Of a stretch of 63,434 nucleotides of DNA, positions 41,426 to 51,373 are shown in pieces (the first letter of the stretch is position 1; each line of letters opens with the position of its first letter). The DNA comes from Myxococcales bacterium (GTDB lineage Bacteria; Myxococcota_A; Polyangia; Palsa-1104), in the NCBI GenBank assembly GCA_028287105.1, contig JAQBQH010000074.1, forward strand, positions 1-63,434. The letters run 5' to 3'. Below the pieces are notes generated by a model. That model was given only the letters and a program-made list of their open reading frames with translations. It had not been told where the DNA came from and did no database searches. The position numbers were made by a program, and so were the translations under genes.

Positions 41426-43915
41426 GTGAAGCGTAGCTTGCTCGTACTCCTGGCCCTCGGCGGTACGAGCTGCATCGGCCCGCCCTTGCCTTTGCCGCAG
41501 CCGGAAGCGGCGACGGCGGCCGGGGCCGGAGGCGAGCCGTTGGCGCGCGGCTCGAGGCCGGCGCGGGCGTTCGCGGTCACCCGGGCGAGCGAGCTCATCG
41601 ACGGGCCCGCCGCGGCTGGACGCGTCGGTGACTTTCGTCTCGACAACGAGGTGGTCGCCATCATCGTATCGGCGCCCGCCCATGCCATCGGGTTCGCCGA
41701 ATCGGGCGGCAATGTCATCGACGCGGCGCCGGCCGGGGGTCGCGACGCGCTCCAGCAGGTCTACGGCTACCTAGGCGACAACTTTCCGCGCCAGGCGGTC
41801 TACGATCGCGTCGACGTCGCCGACCGCGCCGGCACCGCCATCGTCGTCGCGCGCGGCCACGACTCCGACGATCCGTCGCTGGCCGTCGAGACCGAGTATG
41901 CGCTCGCCCCCGGCGCGCGAGCGCTGCGGCTGACCAGCACGCTCACCAACGAAGGCAAGAAGCCGCTCGGCAAGCTGGCCATCGGCGACGCCGTCGAGTG
42001 GGGACGCTCGGAGCACTTCGTCCCGCAAAAGGGCTTCGCCGCCGTCGGCCACTTCGCCGTCGAGGCCGGGTGGGTCGCCGGCATCGGCGACGACGCCGCC
42101 TACGCCTACGTCGTCGCCGAAGGGCCGCTCGACGGACGCTTCGGTTGGGCGTGGAGCGACTTCAACGATCAGATCGTCGACCTGCCGCCCGGCGCCAGCG
42201 TCAAGGTGACGCGCTGGCTCGTGATCGCGGCCCCGTCGGATGCGCGGCTGTACGAAGAGATCGCGCAGCTGCGCAAATCGCGCTGGGCGCGGCTGTCGGG
42301 ACGGATCCTCGAGGAGGCGACCGGCGAGAAGCTGGCCGGTGCGCGCGTCTTCTTCGACGATCACGAAGGGCCGCTGGCGGTGACGCGCTCGACGGCGCAA
42401 GGCTACGACGTGCTGCTGCCGGCCGGCGAATACCGCATCCGCGCCGAGGGCATCGGCCGCGGCGGTCCCGAGCAGCTCGAGGTCACCGTCGGAGAAGCGA
42501 TGGGCGGCGCCACGCACGACGTCATCATGTCGCGCAAGGGCTCGCTCGTCTTCACCGTCGAGGACGAAGGGTCGCCGCTGCCGGCGCGGCTGACCATCAA
42601 CGGCATCCCGCCGACGCGCGATCCGCGGCTCGGCCCGGCCTTCGCGTCGCCGGGCGAGAACCTGGTGGCGACGGCGTCCGGCGCCGGTGAGGTGGCACTG
42701 CCGCCGGGACACTATCGCGTCGTCGCCTCGCGCGGGCCCGAGTACGCGCTCGACGAGCAGCGCGTCGAGGTGCCCGACGGCGGCAGCGTGCGCGCCACCT
42801 TCAGGCTGCATCGCGCGGTCGATACGCTCGGTTGGCGCTGCCTCGATCTGCACCAGCACGCCTCGCCGTCGTCGGACTCGGCGGTGTCACTGGTCGACCG
42901 CGCCGCCAGCAACCTGGCCGAGGGGCTCGACGTCATCGTCGCCACCGACCACAACAGCGTCGGCGCCGATTGGAAGACGGCCATCAGTGAGCTGCACACG
43001 GCGCGGCCGCTCTCGGTCATCGTCGGCGACGAAGTCTCGCTCGAGCGCTACGGACACTTCAGCGTCATTCCGATCGCCGCGCCGGCCAACAGCGCACACG
43101 GCGTTGCGACCGAGGTGCGCGGCAAGGCGCCGGCGGACGTCGTGCGCGGCCTCAAAGCGCCCGATCGGGTAGTCATCGTCAACCATCCGCGCGCCGGCGG
43201 CCGCACCGGCTTCTTCGAGAACGTGCAGCTCGACGAGCATGGCAGCTATCCGAAGGAGCTGCAGTCGATCGACGCCGTCGAGATCTTCAGCGGAAAGGAC
43301 ACGACGCGCGTCGAGCCGGCGTTGCGCGATTGGCTGACGCTGCTCGATCGCGGGCTCATCTTGACGGCGGTCGGTGGCTCCGATTCGCACCTCATCGCCG
43401 GGCAGGAGGTCGGCTGGCCGCGCACCTGCATCGCCACCGGCGAGGCGCCCATCGACGCCGAAGCGCTCGTGACCGCGCTCAAGAAAAAGCACGAGGCGCT
43501 CGTGACCAACGGGCCGTTCGTGCGCGTCTCCGTCGCCGGCCACGGCATCGGACAGCTGGCGCCGGCGCCGCGCGGGCGCGCCAAGGTCGACATCGAGATC
43601 ACGGCGGCGCCGTGGATCGACGTCAAGCGGCTGGAGCTGTTCGTCAACGGCTCGCGACGCGGGCGCCCCATCGACGTGCCGCCGTCGACCAAGCCGGTGC
43701 GCTACAAGGGCAGCATCGATCTGCGCATCGATCGCGACGCCTATGTCGTCGTCGTCGTGCGTGGCGACGCTCCGCTCGGCGCGGTGTTGCCGCCGTCACC
43801 GGGCATGGCGCCGCCGACGCCGATGGCCATCACCAATCCGATCTATCTCGACCGCGACGGCGACGGCCGCTGGGTGGCGCCGAACGCCGCGGTCAAGGCA
43901 CCCATCGTTAAGTAG
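41426..43915 (+). CDS. CehA/McbA-type PHP metallohydrolase lipoprotein
   Basis: 829 residues, GTG start. The lipoprotein signal ends ALGGTSC (Cys16). A large N-terminal beta-rich region (about 40-280) is followed by two carboxypeptidase-regulatory-like repeats (RILEEATGEKLAGARVFFDD) and, from about 470, a PHP domain with the metal-binding motifs DLHQHAS, ATDHNSVG, GDEVSLE, VNHPRAG and GGSDSH. Related CehA/McbA proteins hydrolyse carbamate-type or phosphoester bonds. The C-terminus contains DRDGDGRW, a calcium-loop-like motif. It is 22 bases upstream of the metalloprotease gene on the same strand. Confidence 0.88.
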   Translation: MKRSLLVLLALGGTSCIGPPLPLPQPEAATAAGAGGEPLARGSRPARAFAVTRASELIDGPAAAGRVGDFRLDNEVVAIIVSAPAHAIGFAESGGNVIDAAPAGGRDALQQVYGYLGDNFPRQAVYDRVDVADRAGTAIVVARGHDSDDPSLAVETEYALAPGARALRLTSTLTNEGKKPLGKLAIGDAVEWGRSEHFVPQKGFAAVGHFAVEAGWVAGIGDDAAYAYVVAEGPLDGRFGWAWSDFNDQIVDLPPGASVKVTRWLVIAAPSDARLYEEIAQLRKSRWARLSGRILEEATGEKLAGARVFFDDHEGPLAVTRSTAQGYDVLLPAGEYRIRAEGIGRGGPEQLEVTVGEAMGGATHDVIMSRKGSLVFTVEDEGSPLPARLTINGIPPTRDPRLGPAFASPGENLVATASGAGEVALPPGHYRVVASRGPEYALDEQRVEVPDGGSVRATFRLHRAVDTLGWRCLDLHQHASPSSDSAVSLVDRAASNLAEGLDVIVATDHNSVGADWKTAISELHTARPLSVIVGDEVSLERYGHFSVIPIAAPANSAHGVATEVRGKAPADVVRGLKAPDRVVIVNHPRAGGRTGFFENVQLDEHGSYPKELQSIDAVEIFSGKDTTRVEPALRDWLTLLDRGLILTAVGGSDSHLIAGQEVGWPRTCIATGEAPIDAEALVTALKKKHEALVTNGPFVRVSVAGHGIGQLAPAPRGRAKVDIEITAAPWIDVKRLELFVNGSRRGRPIDVPPSTKPVRYKGSIDLRIDRDAYVVVVVRGDAPLGAVLPPSPGMAPPTPMAITNPIYLDRDGDGRWVAPNAAVKAPIVK

Positions 43916-43937
43916 TTTCTTACCTCGGGAGGGAAGC

Positions 43938-46247
43938 ATGCGCGCTGGTTGGATCGTTTGGTGTTTAGCACTCGGTAGTCTCGTCGCGGCCGAGGCGCAT
44001 GCGGCTCCGACGCTGGCGGCGGGCATGCTGTCGCCACCGTCGCGGGCGCCGGTAGAATCGATCGCGGCGGGGTATCTCGAGCGCTCGGGCGTCGCGGCGG
44101 CGCGGCTGATGAGGGCGGAGGTCGCGCCCGTCGGTGACGGAACGGTGGTGCGCTATCGCCAGCAGCACGCCGGCCTGCCGGTCATCGGCGGCAGCGTGGT
44201 CCTGCGCATCGATGGGCGCGGTCAGGTGCGACGCGTCGCCTCGTCGATGTTCGACCTCGGCGCCATCGACGTCACGCCGTCGGTCACGATGCCGGCGGCG
44301 GTCGCGGCGGCGCGCGCGCGTGGCGCCTTCGGTGCCGGCGCTGGGCAGTCGGTGTTGGCCATTGCGCCAGGCGCCGCCGGCGCAGCGCGGCTGGTGTGGG
44401 CGGTACGCCTGCCGCCGACGCCGCAGCTCCTCGAGAACGCAATCTACTTCGTCGACGCGCACGACGGCCGCGTGCTCAAGCGCCTCGACCTCATCAAGTA
44501 CGCGGGCATGGCGCGCGTCTTCCAGAAGAACCCGACGGAGGCCGGCAACGCGACCGTCACGGTGCCCTTCCCCGACCTGTTCACGCCGACGGGCGCGACG
44601 CTGACCTCGCCGCTCCTCCAGGGCTACGACTGCGTCGACGAAGGCGAGAAGAAGATGATCAACATGGGCGGCTTCACCGCCGACGTGCACATCTGCACGG
44701 TGCGGCAGAAGGCGACCGCCGCCAACCAGGACTACACGGCGTACCTGCCGCAGACCGAGCCGGCGACGGCGCCGAACAACGGCTGCCCGGGCGTGAGCGC
44801 GCAGCCCGCCGACGAGTTCTCCGAGCAGCACATGTACTGGCACGTCGCCAACACCTACGCGTTCTTCCGCACGCTCTTCGGCGCGCTCGGCAATGGCGAC
44901 TTCAAGCTGCGCATCACCGCGCAGGACGGAAAGCCGCTGCCGGTGGCGGTGAACCTGTGCACGATCAACCTGTCGACGCTCGACTTCGCGGGGCCGCTCC
45001 TGCCGTTCGACAACGCCTTCTTCTCGCCAGGCGCGGGCAATCCGATTTCGGACCTGCTCATCGGCGGGCTCGACTCGATCATGTTCGGCCAGGGATCGGT
45101 CGCCGACTTCGCGTACGACGCCGACGTCATCTCGCACGAGTTCACGCACGCGGTCATCGACACGCTCGGCAGGCTCAACCCGGCCGGGTTCGAGGATACG
45201 CAGGGGCTGACCGACGATCCGGGCGCGATGAACGAGGGTCTCGCCGACTACTTCTCGTCGGCGATGGGCGGCGATCCGCTCGTCGGCGAATACGGCGGCA
45301 AGAACATTCCGGGAAACGGCGCGGCCGAAGGTGCGGTGCGCAATCTCGACAACAAGGACCTGTGCGCCGATGACCGCTGGGGCGAGGTGCATCAGGATTC
45401 GCAAGCGTTCTCGGCGTCGCTGTGGGCGGCGCGCGTGGCCATCGCCGGCGATCCGAAAGCGGCCGGGTTCGACGCGGCCAGGGCCAAGAGCTTCGACGTG
45501 GCCGTCCTCGCCGCGCTGCAGTCGTTCCCCGATCAGGTCGACATGCCGATGGCCGCGGCCGCGATCGCCGCCGAGACCGAGATGAAGATCGACGCGGCGG
45601 CGCGCAAAAAGGTCGAGGACGCGTTCGCCGCGCACAAGCTGTCGCCGAAGTGCGACCGCGTGATCACTTGGACCGGGACCAACAAGAAGAGCGTCCTCTT
45701 CCTCGACGGCACCGGCTCGGCCAATGCGCCGATGGGCGCCAATCGCGTCCCCGGCTACGTGCAGTGGAAGGTCGACGTCCCAGCGGACAGCGATTCGATC
45801 ACGGTGTCGGCGACGCTACAGTCGCAGGGCGGCGCCTTCGGTGGCGGCGCGGCGGCGGCGCTCGAGCTGGTCGTCGGTCCGGCCGGGCAGCCAATCACCT
45901 GGATGGTGAACGGCGACGTCGGCAACGAGGTCAAGTCAGCGCCGTTCTCGGGAGCGAGCGGTGCCGTGACGGCGAAGCTCGCCGGCCTCACCGCCGGTCC
46001 GCAATACGTCATGATCGTGAACGCGGGCGGCTCGGTGATCGGTCGCAACATCAGCTTCGCCACCGACTGCTCGCTCGGTCCCGGCCTGTGCATCCCGCCC
46101 GACATGGCGATGGGCGGCGGCGGCAACAAGGGCGGCTGCAACTGTGGCGTCGGCGGGCGGGCGCCCGTCGGTGGCCTGTACGCGATGCTCGGCGCGCTCC
46201 TCGCGCTGGCGCTGGTTACGCGGGCGGCACGCAGACGCTGGCGCTGA
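43938..46247 (+). CDS. secreted M4/M36-like zinc metalloprotease with MYXO-CTERM anchor
   Basis: 769 residues from the ATG at 43938, which follows GGGAGGGAA. A signal peptide (1-22, ending EAHA) and an FTP/PepSY-like propeptide (about 45-190, with VVRYRQQHAGLPVIGGSVVL) precede the catalytic domain. The zinc site is HEFTH at 400-404, with the third ligand Glu433 in GAMNEGLADYFSS. A jelly-roll-like pre-peptidase C-terminal domain follows (about 575-720). The C-terminus has GGCNCG, a hydrophobic helix and RAARRRWR, a MYXO-CTERM-type sorting signal. An outward-facing, surface-anchored protease is the best reading. The 3' end overlaps the convergent L,D-transpeptidase gene by 32 bp. Confidence 0.92.
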   Translation: MRAGWIVWCLALGSLVAAEAHAAPTLAAGMLSPPSRAPVESIAAGYLERSGVAAARLMRAEVAPVGDGTVVRYRQQHAGLPVIGGSVVLRIDGRGQVRRVASSMFDLGAIDVTPSVTMPAAVAAARARGAFGAGAGQSVLAIAPGAAGAARLVWAVRLPPTPQLLENAIYFVDAHDGRVLKRLDLIKYAGMARVFQKNPTEAGNATVTVPFPDLFTPTGATLTSPLLQGYDCVDEGEKKMINMGGFTADVHICTVRQKATAANQDYTAYLPQTEPATAPNNGCPGVSAQPADEFSEQHMYWHVANTYAFFRTLFGALGNGDFKLRITAQDGKPLPVAVNLCTINLSTLDFAGPLLPFDNAFFSPGAGNPISDLLIGGLDSIMFGQGSVADFAYDADVISHEFTHAVIDTLGRLNPAGFEDTQGLTDDPGAMNEGLADYFSSAMGGDPLVGEYGGKNIPGNGAAEGAVRNLDNKDLCADDRWGEVHQDSQAFSASLWAARVAIAGDPKAAGFDAARAKSFDVAVLAALQSFPDQVDMPMAAAAIAAETEMKIDAAARKKVEDAFAAHKLSPKCDRVITWTGTNKKSVLFLDGTGSANAPMGANRVPGYVQWKVDVPADSDSITVSATLQSQGGAFGGGAAAALELVVGPAGQPITWMVNGDVGNEVKSAPFSGASGAVTAKLAGLTAGPQYVMIVNAGGSVIGRNISFATDCSLGPGLCIPPDMAMGGGGNKGGCNCGVGGRAPVGGLYAMLGALLALALVTRAARRRWR

Positions 46248-47208
46248 TCGCCGGCTGGCCGAAGCGGCTGAGCGTGCGCGGCGTCAGGGCGTCGAAGGGG
46301 CGGCAACCTTCGATCTGCGGAATCTGCTTCTCGACGCAGATGCCGCGCGCGCGGTCGGCCGGATCGGCGACGCAGAACGTCGGCGCGTAGCCGGCGCGGT
46401 CGGTGCAGTAAGCCGTGCAGGGGACGGTGCAGAAGCCGCGCCCGCTGGCGGCGTTGGGGTGGCAGAACGCGCCCGACATGGCGCAATCGCCGTCGGTGCG
46501 GCACTCGGCGCCGATCCACGGCGACGGCACGTCGACGCGCGCGCCGTCGCTGGTGCGCTCCGGCTCCTTCTGCACGTGCACCGGCACGCGCAAAAGGCCC
46601 TTGATGCGACCGTAGACCTCGAGGATGTCGGCCGCTTCCATGCGGATGCAGCCGTGCGAGACGTAGCCGCGACGGAGCGCGCCGCCGTTGGGGGCACGGA
46701 AGTTGTCGATCGGGCCGTGGATGGCGTAGTTGCCGTACCAGGAGAGGAACGGCAGGCCGGCGAAGACCGGCTGCTTCTTGCCGGTCTCCGGGTCGGTCCA
46801 CCAGAACTTGCAGGGCTGGATCGACGACGGCGTGATCGCGAACTCGTGCTGGCCGGTGACGAGGACCGGGTACATCGAGAGCGACTCGCCATAGCTGGTC
46901 TCGCCGACGTTGTGGTTGATGGCGCCGGGACCGACCGGAAAGACGCGATCGTAGCCGGTAGCGGCGTCGACGAGGTGGAGCGTCAGGCCGTCGAGCGAGA
47001 TGAAGATGCGCGGCGCCGTGAGCGTCGGCACCGCCGGCAGCGGCTTGCACGTGAGCGCCGAGCCCCAGCTGCCGTCGGCCTTGCCGTCATCGGCGAGCTG
47101 GTCGCCGACGGGAAGGTCGTTCTCCGGATCCATCGCGCGCTGCATCTCGGGATCGGCGCAGCCGGAGAGAAAGGCGATCGACAACAACAAGACGGATCGG
47201 AGCCGCAT
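46216..47208 (-). CDS. L,D-transpeptidase (YkuD) lipoprotein
   Basis: 330 residues with lipobox LSGC (Cys17). The YkuD domain (about 65-215) has NYAIHGP with His164 and GYVSHGCIRMEAADI with His185 and the catalytic Cys187, the site that forms 3-3 cross-links in peptidoglycan or attaches proteins to it. A Cys-rich C-terminal domain follows (about 230-330, with CRTDGDCAMSGAFC and CTVPCTAYC), resembling the disulfide-rich modules of other secreted proteins in this region. It would act in the periplasm. No Shine-Dalgarno or clear promoter is seen. An overlap of 32 bp joins it to the metalloprotease gene. Confidence 0.92.
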   Translation of the reverse strand: MRLRSVLLLSIAFLSGCADPEMQRAMDPENDLPVGDQLADDGKADGSWGSALTCKPLPAVPTLTAPRIFISLDGLTLHLVDAATGYDRVFPVGPGAINHNVGETSYGESLSMYPVLVTGQHEFAITPSSIQPCKFWWTDPETGKKQPVFAGLPFLSWYGNYAIHGPIDNFRAPNGGALRRGYVSHGCIRMEAADILEVYGRIKGLLRVPVHVQKEPERTSDGARVDVPSPWIGAECRTDGDCAMSGAFCHPNAASGRGFCTVPCTAYCTDRAGYAPTFCVADPADRARGICVEKQIPQIEGCRPFDALTPRTLSRFGQPAISASVCVPPA

Positions 47209-47290
47209 GGCCGCGCGCGTTCAGCAAATCGCTTGCCAGCCGATTACCCAATGGTTGCGTGGTCCGACCTGTCCAAGTTTCAGACAGTGG

Positions 47291-48496
47291 TCAGTTGTGG
47301 AGGCAGAACGATCCGCCGCCCATCGGCGTGCAGCTTCCCGACGGCGCGCACTGCGACGCCATCGTGCAGCGAAGCGGCGCGCAGAAACGCACCGACGGCG
47401 ACTCCGACGGGGTCACCGAGAAGCCGAGACCACCGACCTGATTGGCCGCCTCGCAGTCGAGCAGCGGATCGGCGGTGCATGGCGCCGTCGCGTCGCAGCG
47501 GCGCACGCACGCGCTGGTCGCCGGCGGACCGTTGTAGGTCGCGCAGCCCGCCGTCGGCGGACAGTCGCTGCTCGTCGTGCAGGGCGAGCTGCACAGTCCG
47601 CGCGCGCCGTAGTCGTCGCAGCGTCCGGATAGACAGCGCGACGGATCGGCCACGCCGTCGGGCGAGCGGCAGGCATCGCCGTCGTCGCCACCGACGGTGG
47701 CAAAGCAGCCCTTCTTCCAGCTATAGACGCCGCCCGCGGTGGCGCCGGCAGAGAGAGCCGGAAGATCGCGGCACGCGAGCCCGGCGCGGCACTGCGCCGC
47801 GGTCGTACAGGCCGGCACACACAGCGCGCGACGCCACACCTCCGCCGCCACTCCACCGTCGCTGCCGCTCGACGGCACATAGGCGCCGCCACGCGTGAAG
47901 TCGGAGCAGATCTCGCCGGCCGAGCAGACGGACCCGGAGCAGGTGCGCGCGCACAACCCGATGGCGAGCGCGCCGGCGCAGCCCAGCTCTCCGGGCTTGC
48001 AGACACAGAACAGCCCGGCTCCCGCATCGCAGTCGGTGTCGTCGAGACACGCCGAGCCGGTCGCGCCCGCCGAGACGACCACGACGCCGTTCGCGGTCGT
48101 GGTCCCGGCGCTGCCGCCGGCAGCGAGCATCACCGGGTAGGTCCCAGGCGTTCCGAACGTGACGACCGGCGACACCGTCTTCGACGTCGCAGGATCGCCG
48201 CCGGCGAACGTCCAGACGAAGGTGTCGACGCCCGAGCCGAGCGGAACGAACGTGAGGCTGAGCGGCGCGCGGCCGCTACAGCGCGGCTGTCCCGTCGAGG
48301 TATCGAGCGTCGAGCAGCCGGAGATGGTGAACACTCCGCGCAAGAGCGGCGGGCCATCGAGCGCCGCGCCGACGTCGGGGATGCCCAGGTCCAATGGCGC
48401 AGCCGCGTCCGCGTTGCCCCTGTCGTCGCCGCAGCCCGCGCACGACAGCAGGAGCAGCACCACCACCCCCAGAGGCCCGAGCGACGCGCGCGTCAT
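47291..48496 (-). CDS. Cys-rich lipoprotein with PKD-like domain
   Basis: 401 residues with lipobox LSCAGC (Cys22). Residues about 55-140 form a PKD-like domain: APLSLTFVPLGSGVDTFVWTF, then PVVTFGTPGTYPVMLAAGG. The rest is a series of disulfide-rich units of the pattern C-x(4-5)-D-C-x-x-G-x-x-C, for example ACLDDTDCDAGAGLFC and CRAGLACRDLPA. This is a common plan in myxobacterial surface lipoproteins; ligand and role are unknown. The ATG overlaps the recD2 stop by 4 bp, so a secreted lipoprotein is translated from the recD2 message. Confidence 0.85.
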   Translation of the reverse strand: MTRASLGPLGVVVLLLLSCAGCGDDRGNADAAAPLDLGIPDVGAALDGPPLLRGVFTISGCSTLDTSTGQPRCSGRAPLSLTFVPLGSGVDTFVWTFAGGDPATSKTVSPVVTFGTPGTYPVMLAAGGSAGTTTANGVVVVSAGATGSACLDDTDCDAGAGLFCVCKPGELGCAGALAIGLCARTCSGSVCSAGEICSDFTRGGAYVPSSGSDGGVAAEVWRRALCVPACTTAAQCRAGLACRDLPALSAGATAGGVYSWKKGCFATVGGDDGDACRSPDGVADPSRCLSGRCDDYGARGLCSSPCTTSSDCPPTAGCATYNGPPATSACVRRCDATAPCTADPLLDCEAANQVGGLGFSVTPSESPSVRFCAPLRCTMASQCAPSGSCTPMGGGSFCLHN

Positions 48497-50682
48497 GGCG
48501 ACACCAGCTTATCATCGCCGCCGGCCAGACGCGCGCGCAGCCCCGTGTGGCGGCCGCCCGCCTCCGCTTCACCGACGGCGCGCCGGATCGCTTTGTCGGA
48601 GCCGACCAGCACCACCAGCCGCTTGCCGCGCGTGACGGCCGTGTAGAGGAGGTTCCGCTGCAGCAAGAGGTAGTGCTGCATGAGGAGCGGAATCACGACG
48701 GCGGGATACTCCGATCCCTGGCTCTTGTGCACGCTGACCGCGTAGGCCAGCTCCAGCTCGCCGAGCGAATCGGCCTCGTAGCGCACGCGCCGGCCGTCGA
48801 AGTCGACCTCGACGATGGGCTCGTCGTCGTCGTCGCGCCGCGCCGCGGCGATGACACCGACGTCGCCGTTGAAGACGTCGCGCTCGTAGTCGTTGCGCAC
48901 CTGCATCACCTTGTCGCCGACGCGCAGCGTTCGCGTCTGCGCTCCGGCGATCTCGACCGCCGCGCCCGACGGATTGAGCGCCTCCTGCAGCGCGCGATTC
49001 AGCCCCTCGGTGCCGGCCGCGCCGCGATGCATCGGCGAGAGCACCTGCACGTCGCGCAGCGGGTCGAGCCCGAACGCCGACGGAATCCGCTCTTTGCACA
49101 GGCGAACGACCATCTCCCTCGCACGCTCGGGATCGTCCGCCGTGACGACGAAGAAGTCGCCGCGCGGCTCCTTCGAGCCAATCGGCATCTCGCCGGCGAG
49201 GATGCGATAGGCGTTCTCGACGATGCCCGACCCCTCGGCCTGCCGGAACACCTCCCGCAGCCGCGCCACCGGCACTCGTTTGGAATCGATCACGTCGCGC
49301 AGCACCTGGCCCGGCCCCACCGACGGCAGCTGGTCGACGTCGCCGACCAGCACCAGCGTCGCCCCCGGTCGCACCGCGGCCACCAGGCCACGCGCGAGCT
49401 GAAGGTCGAGCATCGAGGCTTCATCGACGACGAGGAGCTCCGTCTGGAGCGGGTTGTCGTCGCCGCGCCCGAATGGCCTCGCACCGCCTCGGGAGCGCCC
49501 ATCCCCGTCGCGTTGCGGCTTTCCCCACTCGAGCAGCCGATGGACCGTCTGCGCCGGACGCCCGGTCGCCTCCGACAGCCGCTTGGCCGCACGTCCCGTC
49601 GGTGCCGCCAGCATCACGCGGCGGCCGGCGCGCTCCCAGGTCTGCACCAGCGCGCGCACCACCGTCGTCTTGCCGGTGCCGGGGCCGCCGGTGATGACGA
49701 CCACGCCGGCCTCCCCGCAGCTGGCGATGGCCAGCTTCTGCCCCTCGGAGAGCGCCTCGGCGCCGACGATCGACGGCGCCGGCCCTCGCTCGGCCTCCAG
49801 CAGCTGCCCGATGCGCTTGGCCAGCTCGACCTCGGCGCGATGTAGCCGCGGCGGATAGACCGCGTCCCCCTCGATGATGGCGCCCCCGTCGCGCGCCAGC
49901 TCCACCACCGCCTCCTCGGCGCGTGGCAGATCGATGGTCAAGGCCTCGGCGGCGCGCGCGGCCAGCTCGCTCTTCGGGAAAAAGACGTGGCCGTCGTCGG
50001 TGAGCGACTCGAGCACGTGGAGCACGCCAGCCTGGATGCGCAACGGCGAGTCGCGGGCGATGCCCATGCCTTGCGCGATTCGATCGGCGACCACGAAGCC
50101 GATTCCGGGCACGTCGCGCGCGAGGCGATACGGATTCTCCTGCACGCGCGTCAGCGCCTCGTCGCCATACGCCTTGCGAATGCGCGCGGCGTAGGCGAGC
50201 GACACGCCGAGCCCCTGCAGGAACACCATCACCTCGCGCTCCTGCCGTTTGGCGGCCAGATCGCGCGCAGCCCGCTCGGCGCGTCGCTTGCCGACGCCCT
50301 TGACCTGCGCCGCTCGCCACGGCTCCTTCTCCATGACCTCGATGGCGTCGACTCCAAACGCGGCGACGAGCCGCTCGGCGACGACGGGTCCTATACCCTT
50401 GAGCGCCTCGAGGTAGCGCGCCACGCCGGCCTTGGAGCGCGGCATCTCGACGACCGCGCGCGTGGCGCGAAACTGATCTCCGTGAGTCGAATGGCGCTCC
50501 CAGAATCCTTCGAGCTTGAGCAGCTCGCCCTCGGTCGAATCGGCGAGCGGTCCCACGACCGCGACCGGCTCGTCGCGCCCTTTGACTTTCAAGCGCAACA
50601 CTGCGAACGCCCCGTCCGGCGCCGTGAACACCACGCGCAGGACGCTGCCTTCGAGAGTTTCGCTCGCGACCGTCGCCAACAT
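48493..50682 (-). CDS. recD2: RecD2 family DNA helicase
   Basis: 729 residues, a superfamily 1B 5'-3' helicase not associated with RecBC. N-terminal OB-like region, helix-hairpin-helix segment (LKGIGPVVAERLVAAFG near 94-110 and VKGVGKRRAERAARDLA), Walker A VITGGPGTGKTTVVRAL, motif II LLVVDEASMLD, motif III VGDVDQLPSVGPG and the C-terminal SH3-interrupted domain with ELELAYAVSVHKSQGSEYP. The role is probably repair-linked. The ATG has no Shine-Dalgarno; GATAAA lies six bases upstream, but without a good -35. Confidence 0.96.
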   Translation of the reverse strand: MLATVASETLEGSVLRVVFTAPDGAFAVLRLKVKGRDEPVAVVGPLADSTEGELLKLEGFWERHSTHGDQFRATRAVVEMPRSKAGVARYLEALKGIGPVVAERLVAAFGVDAIEVMEKEPWRAAQVKGVGKRRAERAARDLAAKRQEREVMVFLQGLGVSLAYAARIRKAYGDEALTRVQENPYRLARDVPGIGFVVADRIAQGMGIARDSPLRIQAGVLHVLESLTDDGHVFFPKSELAARAAEALTIDLPRAEEAVVELARDGGAIIEGDAVYPPRLHRAEVELAKRIGQLLEAERGPAPSIVGAEALSEGQKLAIASCGEAGVVVITGGPGTGKTTVVRALVQTWERAGRRVMLAAPTGRAAKRLSEATGRPAQTVHRLLEWGKPQRDGDGRSRGGARPFGRGDDNPLQTELLVVDEASMLDLQLARGLVAAVRPGATLVLVGDVDQLPSVGPGQVLRDVIDSKRVPVARLREVFRQAEGSGIVENAYRILAGEMPIGSKEPRGDFFVVTADDPERAREMVVRLCKERIPSAFGLDPLRDVQVLSPMHRGAAGTEGLNRALQEALNPSGAAVEIAGAQTRTLRVGDKVMQVRNDYERDVFNGDVGVIAAARRDDDDEPIVEVDFDGRRVRYEADSLGELELAYAVSVHKSQGSEYPAVVIPLLMQHYLLLQRNLLYTAVTRGKRLVVLVGSDKAIRRAVGEAEAGGRHTGLRARLAGGDDKLVSP

Positions 50683-50704
50683 GACGAGTTTATCGACTCT
50701 CGTC
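50683..50704. repeat. inverted repeat between recD2 and maf
   Basis: GACGAG (50683-50688) and CTCGTC (50699-50704) form a perfect 6-bp inverted repeat directly next to the recD2 start in the 52-bp divergent spacer. It may be an operator covering the recD2 promoter. It does not match a LexA site. Confidence 0.35.
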
Positions 50705-50734
50705 GGAAGAAGTTGCGTGATAGAACGAAAAAAG

Positions 50735-51373
50735 ATGACGACGACGGTAATTCCGCGCCTGGTGCTCGCCTCCGCCTCGCCGAGGCGCCTCGAGCTGCTC
50801 CGTCAGGCGGGCATCGACCCCGAGGTGGTGCCGCCGGACATCGACGAGACGCCGCGCATCGACGAGGATCCGATCGACTACGCCCGCCGGCTCTCGCGAG
50901 AAAAAGCGCGCGCGGTCGCCGATCAGTTTCGCGACGATCGCCCGGTCCTCGCCGCCGACACCATCGTGCATCTGTCGGACGGCGCGCCGCGCATCCTCGG
51001 CAAGCCGACCTCCGTCGACGACGCGCGGGTCATGCTCGCGCGACTGTCGAATCGCAGCCATCAGGTCGTCACCGCGTACGCCATCCTCTATAAAGGTGCG
51101 GAGCGCGGCCGCGCGATCGAGACCGACGTGACCTTTCGCGAGCTCTCGCCGGCGGAGCTCGAGGGCTACATCGGGTCGGGCGAGTGGCAGGGCAAGGCGG
51201 GCGGCTACGCGGTGCAGGGACTGGCGGCGGCCTTCGTGCGCGCGGTCAAGGGCTCGTACACCAACATCGTCGGGCTGCCGCTGTGCGAAGTGCTCGAGGA
51301 TCTCGACGCACTGCAGGCGCTGCCGCTCGACTGGGCGCTCGGCGTCGCGTCGCCAGTACGCAACTTTTCATGA
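50735..51373 (+). CDS. maf: Maf family nucleotide pyrophosphatase
   Basis: 212 residues; hydrolyses non-canonical or specific nucleoside triphosphates to monophosphates, a house-cleaning role. Signatures: LVLASASPRRLELLRQAG at the N-terminus, VLAADTIV, and GKAGGYAVQG near 148-157. The longer upstream frame covers recD2 and is not coding; the ATG at 50735 gives the standard N-terminus, though the Shine-Dalgarno is weak. The stop overlaps the yggS start (ATGA). Confidence 0.95.
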   Translation: MTTTVIPRLVLASASPRRLELLRQAGIDPEVVPPDIDETPRIDEDPIDYARRLSREKARAVADQFRDDRPVLAADTIVHLSDGAPRILGKPTSVDDARVMLARLSNRSHQVVTAYAILYKGAERGRAIETDVTFRELSPAELEGYIGSGEWQGKAGGYAVQGLAAAFVRAVKGSYTNIVGLPLCEVLEDLDALQALPLDWALGVASPVRNFS